From contig NZ_JALIQP010000002.1 of NCBI RefSeq assembly GCF_023566055.1, positions 62,001 to 126,000 of the forward strand: DNA of 64,000 nt. Direction: 5' to 3'. The notes below the pieces were generated by a model. It was not told the origin of the DNA. It did no database searches and saw only the letters and a list, made by a program, of their open reading frames with translations. The stretch comes from Halosolutus amylolyticus (GTDB lineage: Archaea; Halobacteriota; Halobacteria; Halobacteriales; Natrialbaceae). Positions 45,424 to 52,396 of the stretch are shown piece by piece (position 1 is the first letter of the stretch; each line of letters starts with the position of its first letter). Made by a program: the position numbers and the translations under genes.

Positions 45424-46194
45424 ATCGAGTGGGTCAGGCCGGTCGGTTGTAGTTATCCGGCTTGTAACCGAAAGTGAGGGTTTCCTATGGCCGTCTTACT
45501 CCCGAAACCGCCACGCCACGACGCCCGAATCGTGTGGTGAAGTCGCATGCCCCCGTCCGGACGACAGGCGGTGCGTAACCGACCTCTAACCGGCGCTTAA
45601 TCACCGGGCAGCGATGGAGTACGACCGATCTCGAAACCACGGCGCGATCGCTGGAAGGGGTCGGTTATCCGGGGCCGAAACGGGCGGTTCGACCGATCGC
45701 GTGGGCCGAGGGACTCGGTCCTGATGATCCCACCCGGCTATCGCTGGGCCGGCCCGCCGTCGCAGGGAAAGCGGGAACGGGCGGCCGGATACTGCAAGCA
45801 GGACCGTTTATGCGGGGGCTAGCGGCCGAGGGAGCCGATCGCCGGAATCGTAGCGCTTCCCTGTTCGCGAGGTAGTCCGTCCCTTGCTGTGGATCGGGAA
45901 CGCTACCGGGTGCAAAACCGCCGTATAACAAATGGGGGTTCGCTCGTTGGCCTCACGTGCGGGGATGGAACGCCCCGCCGGGTACACGCCAGGCCCAGAC
46001 CACAACGCGCTGACCAGCCGATTGCGTGCGTTCGTGCCCGGATCGCTCGGAAGTGGACTCGCCCCCGCTTCGAGTTAGCTCATGTCTCTCACGCCAGGCG
46101 GGCTCCCGCCCCCGCCCGGCTTCCAGCACACGACCGGCGACCGATCGGTCTCGATCGGACGACGCGTCGTCGAACGGTTCCTCCCGCCCGTCGA
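45424..46194. other. long gene-free stretch with a strong stem-loop
   Basis: About 770 bases with no convincing protein gene on either strand. A plus-strand TATA-like cgtttatg lies at 45806-45813, and downstream the arms GTAGCGCTTCCC (45850-45861) and GGGAACGCTAC (45896-45906) can pair over eleven bases with one bulge. A second TATA-like gtataac is at 45922-45928, and GCGGGG/CCCCGC arms lie near 45959-45978. I could not match it to SRP RNA, RNase P RNA or a tRNA. A non-coding RNA is possible. Confidence 0.45.
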
Positions 46195-47262
46195 TCAGCC
46201 CGAGAACTCGGTAACGACGGGGATGCCGATCGTCTCGTAGTCGTCCATCGAGGCCAGCGTCTCGGGGAGTTCGTCGAGCGTGAGCGTCTCGCCGATGATC
46301 TTCCCCGGTTCGAGGGTGTCCTGTGCGATCAGGTCGAACAGTTCCTCGTATCGGACCAGCGGCATCCCGAACGAGCCGTGGAAGTCGATCTCCTGCATCG
46401 TCATCTGGTCGATGGGCAGGTCGATCCGGCCCTCTTCCTCGCCGGTGGTCAGGCCGACCTGGACGTGGGTGCCCCGCGTCCCGAGGCTGGCGATCGAGTT
46501 CTGGCACGTCTCCGCGATCCCCAGCGCGTCGATCGAGACGTCCGCGCCGCCGCCAGCCAGCGCCTTCACTTCGTTGGCCGGGTTCTCGACCTCGGTCACG
46601 TTGACCGTCTCGACGGCCCCCAGTTCGCGGGCGCGTTCGAGTTTGTCCTCGCGGACGTCGACCGCGATCGGGTGCGCGCCGAGCGCGCTGGCGATGTGGA
46701 TCGCCGAGAGCCCGACGCCGCCGCAGCCGTGGACCGCGACCCAGTCGCCGGGCCGGAAGTCCGCCCGGTCGGCCAGGGCGTGGTACGCCGTCATGAACCG
46801 ACAGCCCAGCCCAGCCATTTCTGCGAAATCGACGTCGTCCGGGAGTTTCACGCAGTTGAAGTCGGCCTCGCGGACGGGGAACGCCTCGGCGAACGCCCCC
46901 GGCGAGATGCTCGTGAATCCGAGCGGGATGACCGTCTCGCAGTTGTTGGCCCGTCCCTCCCGACAGTGCGAACAGGTCCCGTCGCCGAGGTGGAACGGGA
47001 CCGTGACCCGATCGCCCTCCGAGAGCGTCTCGACGTCCTCACCGACCGCCGAGACGACGCCGGCGGGTTCGTGGCCGAGGATCTGGCCCTCGGGCGTTTG
47101 CACGCCGACCCAGCTCCAGTCGCCCTGCCAGCCGTGCCAGTCGCTCCGGCAGACCCCGCAGGCCTCCGTCTCGACGATGACCTGGTCCGGTTCCGGCTCC
47201 GGATATTCTACGTCCTGCACTTCGAGCAACTCCCCGTGTTCTTCGAGTACGGCCGCTCGCAT
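46195..47262 (-). CDS. zinc-dependent medium-chain alcohol dehydrogenase
   Basis: 355 residues. NAD(P)-dependent oxidation of an alcohol. Catalytic-zinc ligands are in ACGVCRSDWHGW (Cys38) and GHEPAG (His64, Glu65), with Cys near 153 in GLGCRFMTAYHAL. The structural-zinc lobe has Cys97, Cys100 and Cys108 (TCSHCREGRANNC), but Asp94 stands where the first of the four cysteines normally is. The Rossmann motif is VAVHGCGGVGLSAIHIASAL, and the Asp in IAVDVREDKL suggests NAD preference. Substrate unknown; a single gene. Confidence 0.93.
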   Translation of the reverse strand: MRAAVLEEHGELLEVQDVEYPEPEPDQVIVETEACGVCRSDWHGWQGDWSWVGVQTPEGQILGHEPAGVVSAVGEDVETLSEGDRVTVPFHLGDGTCSHCREGRANNCETVIPLGFTSISPGAFAEAFPVREADFNCVKLPDDVDFAEMAGLGCRFMTAYHALADRADFRPGDWVAVHGCGGVGLSAIHIASALGAHPIAVDVREDKLERARELGAVETVNVTEVENPANEVKALAGGGADVSIDALGIAETCQNSIASLGTRGTHVQVGLTTGEEEGRIDLPIDQMTMQEIDFHGSFGMPLVRYEELFDLIAQDTLEPGKIIGETLTLDELPETLASMDDYETIGIPVVTEFSG

Positions 47263-47331
47263 ACGGTGACAATTCAGCGAGCGAGTACAAAAGTGTGGGA
47301 GGTGTTCACGAGCTTCGCATCCCCGGTTCCC

Positions 47332-47739
47332 TCACCGCGACCCGACCAGCAGGTCCGAACTCTCGGGCGAGAGTTCGACGGTGACGTTCTGGCGGGTCTG
47401 GTCGTCGATCTGGTCGATGTTCCGCGTCAGCACTTCGAGGACGTCCTCGGGCTCGGGGTAGACGAGCAGGTTGCCGTCCCCGTCTTCCATCACGAGTTGC
47501 GTGTCCGCGAGGGTCACCTGGTCCTCCTCGATCCGGGCCACGATCGCCGGAAGCGCCTCCGCACCGCCGACGTCACCCTCCTCGACTTTGGCGATGTACA
47601 CCGTCTCGACGCCGATCAGGTCCTTGTACTCCCGGACCACTTCCGCACACGCGACCATGTCCCGCGTGATGGCCGTCTTCGCGTCGTTCCCGTGGGTCCC
47701 CTCGTAGCAGTGGTTGCAGACCCGGAGTTCCATTCGCAT
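47332..47739 (-). CDS. conserved haloarchaeal protein of unknown function
   Basis: 135 residues. It starts MRMELRVCNHCYEGTHGNDA with a single CxxC (Cys8, Cys11) and a His, then a mixed alpha/beta body (MVACAEVVREYKDLIGVETV, LPAIVARIEEDQVTLADTQL) ending acidic. One CxxC alone is not a full zinc ribbon, so metal binding would need the His or a dimer. I do not recognise the family. Start could also be the ATG two codons later (MELRV). Confidence 0.7.
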   Translation of the reverse strand: MRMELRVCNHCYEGTHGNDAKTAITRDMVACAEVVREYKDLIGVETVYIAKVEEGDVGGAEALPAIVARIEEDQVTLADTQLVMEDGDGNLLVYPEPEDVLEVLTRNIDQIDDQTRQNVTVELSPESSDLLVGSR

Positions 47740-47856
47740 GTTTCCCTGCTAGCGATGAACAGGCAAGGGAATTTTCGTGAGCGGACGTGAGAGTCAGCGG
47801 TAGTTGCAGATTCCCGGCCAACCGTTAAAGGCCGCCGGGCACGTACGTGGCATTCG

Positions 47857-49659
47857 ATGACACGGGACACTCCGCCGCGCCTCCTGCGGGTCGACTGCAC
47901 GACCCGGACCGTCACCAGCGAGCGGATCCCGGAAGCGTGGCTCGAGGCCTACGTCGGCGGCAAAGGTCTCGGCGCGCGGTACCTCTACGAGGAACTCGAG
48001 GCGGGGACGGACCCGCTCGCGCCCGAGAACGTCCTGCTGTTCATGCTCGGGCCGGTCTCGGGACTGACGCCCGGCGAGGCCCGGTACGCGGCGATCACGA
48101 AGTCCCCGCTGACCGGGACCTTCCTCGACTCCTACGGCGGCGGGAGCTTTCCCGATCGACTCGCCGGCTCGCTCGGGGCACACATGGGCATTCTCGTGAC
48201 CGGCCGATCGGACGAACCGATCGTCCTCGAGATCGAGGACGGCGAGGCGACGATCGATTCCGCGGCCGACTGCTGGGGGGCCGACGCGGCGGCGACCTGC
48301 GAGGCGTTTCCCGACGCGGCCGTCGCCTGCGTCGGCCCCGCGGGCGAACACGGCGTCCAGTACGCGACGATCGCCTCCGACGGCGGCGACCACCACGCCG
48401 GACGCGGCGGTGCCGGGACCGTGATGGGATCGAAGCGGCTCAAGGCGGTCGTCGCCCACGGGGACCCCCTCGACGAGCACGTTGCCCTCCGAGAGCGCTA
48501 CGAACGGGCGTTCGCCGAGAGCGACGCCGGCCGCTGGCAGCGGGCGAGCGAGACGCTCGAGACGATCGACTTCGCGAACGAGGTGGGCGTCCTGCCCACC
48601 CGGGGCTGGCAGGAGGGGCAGTTCGACGGCGCGAGCGAGATCGGGATCGAGGCCGTCCGCGAGAACGCGCTCGAACGCGAGCGCGAGGACGAGGCCGTTC
48701 CCGGCGGCTTCCGCGTCGAGAGCGAGGAGGGTGACAGCGTCCCGCGCGGCGCGACGCCGATCGTCCTCGGGGCCGGTCTCGGGATCGACGACTTCGACGC
48801 CGTCGCCGCGCTCGGGGCGATCTGCGACCGCCTCGCGCTCGACGTGATCACGGCCGGGAACGCCGTGGCCTGGGCCGTCCGCGCGAGCGAGGACGGGATA
48901 CTCGACCGGGACCTCTCGTTCGGCGACTACGAGGCCGCCAGGGACCTGATCCGCGAGATCGCGACCCGGGAGACGCCGCTCGGCGACGCCCTCGCGGACG
49001 GGATCGACGCCGCGGCCCGCGAGTTCGGCGGCGAGCGGTCGATCCCGACCGTGAAAGGGATGGACCTGTCGTCGTACGACCCTCGCGGTGCCGAGACGAT
49101 GGCGCTCGCCTACGCGACGAGCGATCGCGGCGCCTGTCACCGCCGCGCCCGACCCGTCGAGACCGAGGCGCTGGGCCGATCGTGGGCGAGCGATCGCGCC
49201 CGGGTCGCCGCCGTCGTCGGCGAGCAGAACCGGCGGGCCGTCCGCTGGTGCCTGATCGCCGACGACTTCCTCGATGGCGCGCTGGCCGATCTCGGGGCCG
49301 AGTGGCTCGCCGCCGTGGGCCGGTCGTACGATCGGGACGCCCTCGCGACCGCGGGCGAGCGAGTCTGGACGCTGATCCGTCTGTTCAACGTTCGCGAGGG
49401 GTTCGACCGGGCCGACGACGACCTGCCGGCCGCCCTGCTCGACCCGCCCGCTGACGGCGACTGCGCGATCGATCCGGCGGCGTTCGAGTCGCTGCTCGAT
49501 CAGTACTACGAGTATCGCGGCTGGGACGAGGCGGGGCGACCGACCCGCGAGACCGTTCGACGACTCGGACTGGCGTCGGTCGTCGACGACGCGACGCCCG
49601 TTCCCGCGGCGGACGCGGCCGGGGAGGACGGGCCGCCGGGGGTGACCGAGGATGACTGA
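47857..49659 (+). CDS. aldehyde ferredoxin oxidoreductase family protein lacking the Fe-S cysteine loop
   Basis: 600 residues. The family holds tungsten-pterin enzymes that oxidise aldehydes with ferredoxin. Preserved parts: LEAYVGGKGLGARYLYEELE, GPVSGLTPGEARYAAITKSP, DSYGGGSFPDRLAGSLGAHM, HAGRGGAGTVMGSKRLKAVV, VLPTRGWQEGQFDGASEI, TVKGMDLSSYDPRGAETMAL and AYATSDRGACHRRARPVETE. Where active enzymes have the CxxCxxxC ligands of their [4Fe-4S] cluster, this one has AVPGGFRVES (279-288) with no Cys; only the later Cys of AVRWCLIADDF remains. It therefore may bind the pterin without a cluster, or serve a different role. Overlaps the next gene by eight bases. Confidence 0.88.
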   Translation: MTRDTPPRLLRVDCTTRTVTSERIPEAWLEAYVGGKGLGARYLYEELEAGTDPLAPENVLLFMLGPVSGLTPGEARYAAITKSPLTGTFLDSYGGGSFPDRLAGSLGAHMGILVTGRSDEPIVLEIEDGEATIDSAADCWGADAAATCEAFPDAAVACVGPAGEHGVQYATIASDGGDHHAGRGGAGTVMGSKRLKAVVAHGDPLDEHVALRERYERAFAESDAGRWQRASETLETIDFANEVGVLPTRGWQEGQFDGASEIGIEAVRENALEREREDEAVPGGFRVESEEGDSVPRGATPIVLGAGLGIDDFDAVAALGAICDRLALDVITAGNAVAWAVRASEDGILDRDLSFGDYEAARDLIREIATRETPLGDALADGIDAAAREFGGERSIPTVKGMDLSSYDPRGAETMALAYATSDRGACHRRARPVETEALGRSWASDRARVAAVVGEQNRRAVRWCLIADDFLDGALADLGAEWLAAVGRSYDRDALATAGERVWTLIRLFNVREGFDRADDDLPAALLDPPADGDCAIDPAAFESLLDQYYEYRGWDEAGRPTRETVRRLGLASVVDDATPVPAADAAGEDGPPGVTEDD

Positions 49660-50413
49660 CCGGATCGACCTCGACGACCTCGAGCCCGAACCGGAGGCGG
49701 ACGACCCCGACGGGAACGACGGCGACTGGGTGTGGCGCGACGACGGCGATCCGGACGCCGAACCCGACGCTCCGCCCTCCGAGCCCTCGTCGGCCGATCG
49801 GGATCGGGGCGGTGCGAGGGCGAGCGCGAACGGCGCGGAGGCGAACGCCACCGACGCCGATCCATCGGACGCTCCGGCACCGCACGTCCCGAAAACGGGC
49901 GACAGGACGCCGGCCGGAATTCCGGCCGCAGGACGCAGCGGAGACGCATCGCGATCGGCCGGTGCGGAAGCGGGCGGTACCGGACCCTCAGCACCCCGGC
50001 CGATGGGTGCCGACGCGGCGACGGGCCCCCACGGCGGCGGTGCCGACGACATGACGATGGCGATCACGTACGACGCCGTCCGGGACCTCGAACGGCCGGC
50101 CCGGGTCTTCGCGGGCGCAACGTGGGCCGACTGGATCGGCATCGTCGGCGACGTCCCCGCTCACGTGATCCAGAAGTTCCAGCGCGACCACGGGATCGAC
50201 GCGGACTTCTTCAACGGAACCGGGACGGCCCCGGCCGAACGACTGGCCGAGATCGATCGCAACTCGATGTTCTACGCCGATCGGCTGGTCCTCGTCGGCC
50301 GCGCGGGTGCGGACGAATCGATCGCCGAGGACGCCGGCTGGGAGTTCGTCCCGCTCTCGGAAGCGGCCGCGAAGGCCGACTGGGACCTCGCGTCGGACGA
50401 CGACGCGGCGTGA
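49652..50413 (+). CDS. DUF7124-like haloarchaeal protein, companion of the AOR relative
   Basis: 253 residues. The first 125 residues are disordered, acidic then Ala/Ser/Gly-rich. The C-terminal domain (MAITYDAVRDLERPARVFAG, ATWADWIGIVGDVPAHVIQK, MFYADRLVLVGRAGADESIA) is compact and appears conserved; I associate it from memory with the haloarchaeal DUF7124 family. The eight-base overlap with the AOR-like gene points to a joint function, perhaps a partner subunit. No metal or cofactor motif seen. Confidence 0.7.
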   Translation: MTDRIDLDDLEPEPEADDPDGNDGDWVWRDDGDPDAEPDAPPSEPSSADRDRGGARASANGAEANATDADPSDAPAPHVPKTGDRTPAGIPAAGRSGDASRSAGAEAGGTGPSAPRPMGADAATGPHGGGADDMTMAITYDAVRDLERPARVFAGATWADWIGIVGDVPAHVIQKFQRDHGIDADFFNGTGTAPAERLAEIDRNSMFYADRLVLVGRAGADESIAEDAGWEFVPLSEAAAKADWDLASDDDAA

Positions 50414-50542
50414 TCGATCGCTCGATCCGCCGCCGGGGCCGTGAGCCGATTCGATCGTCGCGTATCGATCGAAATCCGTGACACTCACTGCGAGAGACCG
50501 TTCACGGTGGGAATTTTCACCGTGGGGAACGATACCACGGCC

Positions 50543-50800
50543 ATGGGGATCCGAACTGCAATCGACCACAACCCGCTCATCGCGTTCGGCCTGCTGTTCG
50601 CGGCGGCCTGGACCGCGCTGATCGGACTCACCGTCGTGAACCGGATGGGCGGTCTCACACCCGGCAACTGGGTCGGACAGCACGGCTTCGGCGGCCTGAT
50701 GGGCGTGATCGTGATGGGCGCGTTCCTCGGACTGATCCTGCTCGCGTTCGGTGCGCTCGGCGAACCGGATCCGGCGCCCGAGGAGTGGCCGCCCGAGTAA
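50543..50800 (+). CDS. small membrane protein
   Basis: 85 residues, start MGIRTAIDHNPLIAFGLLFA. Two membrane helices are clear: IAFGLLFAAAWTALIGLTVV and LMGVIVMGAFLGLILLAFGA, with a short loop VNRMGGLTPGNWVGQHGFGG between and an acidic Pro-rich tail. It follows the DUF7124-like gene after 129 bases. Function unknown. Confidence 0.75.
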   Translation: MGIRTAIDHNPLIAFGLLFAAAWTALIGLTVVNRMGGLTPGNWVGQHGFGGLMGVIVMGAFLGLILLAFGALGEPDPAPEEWPPE

Positions 50801-51003
50801 CCCGCTAACCGACCTGCGTAACCCACATCCGACCTGCGACACCTCACCGTGCGACGCACTATGTACGCCGACCCGACACGCTGTGGACGATCGTATCGTC
50901 TCGGACGCGAACCGACTACCGCCTCGTTTCGGCCGCCTCACTCCGTCGAGGATCCGACTCGCCGGCCGATCGAGAGCGAGACGAACGCGGACGGACAGTC
51001 GCG

Positions 51004-51357
51004 ATGACGCTCTCGATCACCGTCAGCGACCGGTTCCGGGAGGCGGCCGCCGACTGGGGCGACGATCGACTCGTGGACGAGGAACGGGCGCTCGAGACCA
51101 AGGCCGAACAGGCACTGCTCGAGATCGAACACCTCGTCGCCGGCGCCAGCGAGGTGTCGTTCGAGGTCGAGGGCGAGACGATCCACCACGACCCGAGCGA
51201 CGACCTCGAGGCGTTCCTCGAGCGACAGGCCGACGCGTACGGACTCGACCCGGCGGACGTGCTCGCCCTCCACGTCGACCTCTTCGCTCGCGCGTTTCTC
51301 GAGGACGAGGGTGGCTCCGGGCCGGACTGGTCCGACGATCCTCGTCCCGGGCGGTGA
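51004..51357 (+). CDS. acidic haloarchaeal protein of unknown function
   Basis: 117 residues: MTLSITVSDRFREAAADWGD, a helix ERALETKAEQALLEIEHLVA, then SFEVEGETIHHDPSDDLEAF and LALHVDLFARAFLEDE. Acidic, without cysteine or membrane span. I see no named domain. Codon use and composition agree with a real gene; role unknown. Confidence 0.65.
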   Translation: MTLSITVSDRFREAAADWGDDRLVDEERALETKAEQALLEIEHLVAGASEVSFEVEGETIHHDPSDDLEAFLERQADAYGLDPADVLALHVDLFARAFLEDEGGSGPDWSDDPRPGR

Positions 51358-51471
51358 GTCGGCGATCGGAGACGGTCCCGCGATCGACTCGCTCACCCCG
51401 CTCGTCCGCTCGGACGAAAGCGCCGCCCGAAACCGGTTAGCGGACCTGACAGACAGCCCGATCGCCACAAA

Positions 51472-51479
51472 GCTATATC
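51472..51479 (+). promoter_or_regulatory. TATA-like box of a small ORF
   Basis: gctatatc, 27-34 bases before the ATG at 51506. Confidence 0.55.
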
Positions 51480-51505
51480 CGTGCTACCGGTACACATGAG
51501 CCTGT

Positions 51506-51673
51506 ATGACCCACACGAATTGGCGACCGAACCCGGGTCTCGACAAGAAGCGCGCAAAGGAGGTCTGGTACCACACCGCGCCACACGACGTCAACGACGG
51601 CGAAGTGGACGGAGAAGTTTCGTTCGACGACGAGATTCTGGAGCCGTTCCGCGACGACGAGAGCGACGAGTAA
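51506..51673 (+). CDS. small acidic protein
   Basis: 55 residues: MTHTNWRPNPGLDKKRAKEV, then WYHTAPHDVNDGEVDGEVSF and DDEILEPFRDDESDE. Basic first third, acidic end, good haloarchaeal composition and a TATA-like box at leaderless distance. An overlapping frame starting at the ATG ten bases earlier is basic and unlikely. Convergent with the TorD-like gene; the family 2 palindrome begins eight bases after its stop. Function unknown. Confidence 0.7.
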   Translation: MTHTNWRPNPGLDKKRAKEVWYHTAPHDVNDGEVDGEVSFDDEILEPFRDDESDE

Positions 51674-51680
51674 CTCCTCC

Positions 51681-51766
51681 TCATACGGTTTACTGTACGT
51701 CAGTTCCGGCGCAACCGCGATCCGGGCGGCGGTTGCGCCGGTACATCGTTACAGCAATCCGTATCA
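51681..51766. repeat. dispersed palindromic repeat, family 2, copy 2 (86 bp)
   Basis: Ends TCATACGG and CCGTATCA; nearly identical to the reverse complement of the copy at 14746-14830, including tttactgtacgtca, ccgcgatccgggcggcggt and acagcaatccgtat. The right end contains the TGA stop (51764-51766) of the leftward TorD-like gene. Because the orientation is opposite relative to the neighbouring stop, either end of the element can supply TGATACGG. Confidence 0.88.
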
Positions 51767-52396
51767 GGCCATCTGCATCGCGATATCCTCCTCGAACGCG
51801 ACGTATCCCTGCAGGATCGCCGCGACGGCAACGTAGAACCGTTCGTCGGTTTCCTCGCGGACGTCGGCGGCGAGGTCGTCGATCCACGCCGAGAGGTGCT
51901 CCTCGTGGAAGACGCGCTGGTAGCCGAACGTCTCCTCGTGACCCTGGCGCTGCTGTCGGATCAGGTACCGGAGGAAGGCGAGTTCCACGGCGACGTAATC
52001 GTTCTCCTCGGGGTACTCCTCGGGCGGCGACCAGCCGGCGGCCCCGTAACTCGCCTCGACCTGTGCCAGCCCCGACCCGCGGAAGTCGGTGTCCTCGCGG
52101 TAATAGGTTTCGTGGGCCATGATCTGCGGTCGCGGGCCGACGAACAGGCGCGTGAATTCCCGTTCCAGTTCGTCCCGGACGGCCCCGGGATTGCGGTCCG
52201 CGTTCGCCTCGACGAACGCCCGCAACTCGTCGAATCCCCGATCGAGGTCAGCGCTGACGCTCTCGTTCGGAAGCCGAACTTCGCCGCTCAGTAGCGTTTC
52301 GACGAACGACTCGCTCGGGACGTCCGCGAACGCGTCGATCAGGAAGGTCACGAGTTCGAGCCTGGCGTCGTACAGCGCCTCCTGGTCGACGCTCAT
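51764..52396 (-). CDS. TorD/DmsD-family chaperone for molybdoenzyme maturation
   Basis: 210 residues, all-helical. Proteins of this family bind the Tat signal of molybdopterin enzymes until the cofactor is in place. Signatures: LEREFTRLFVGPRPQIMAHE (the family Y/F-x-x-L-F-x-G-P pattern), YYREDTDFRGSGLAQVEASY and NDYVAVELAFLRYLI. It is coupled by ATGA overlap to the multi-ferredoxin gene and lies back-to-back with the formate-dehydrogenase operon whose catalytic subunit has a Tat signal, so that subunit is the likely client. Stop codon shared with the family 2 palindrome. Confidence 0.88.
   Translation of the reverse strand: MSVDQEALYDARLELVTFLIDAFADVPSESFVETLLSGEVRLPNESVSADLDRGFDELRAFVEANADRNPGAVRDELEREFTRLFVGPRPQIMAHETYYREDTDFRGSGLAQVEASYGAAGWSPPEEYPEENDYVAVELAFLRYLIRQQRQGHEETFGYQRVFHEEHLSAWIDDLAADVREETDERFYVAVAAILQGYVAFEEDIAMQMA

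Noticed and set aside
45424-46194. Possible tRNA, RNase P RNA or SRP RNA
   Set aside because: No T-loop with pairing arms, no GAGGAAAGUCC-type RNase P core and no GGAAGCAG-type SRP motif was found on either strand. A tgatgat near 45722 recalls a C box, but no matching D box and guide layout could be shown.
45953-46507. 184-codon leftward frame overlapping the end of the alcohol dehydrogenase gene
   Set aside because: Arg-rich out-of-frame shadow that overlaps a well-supported gene.
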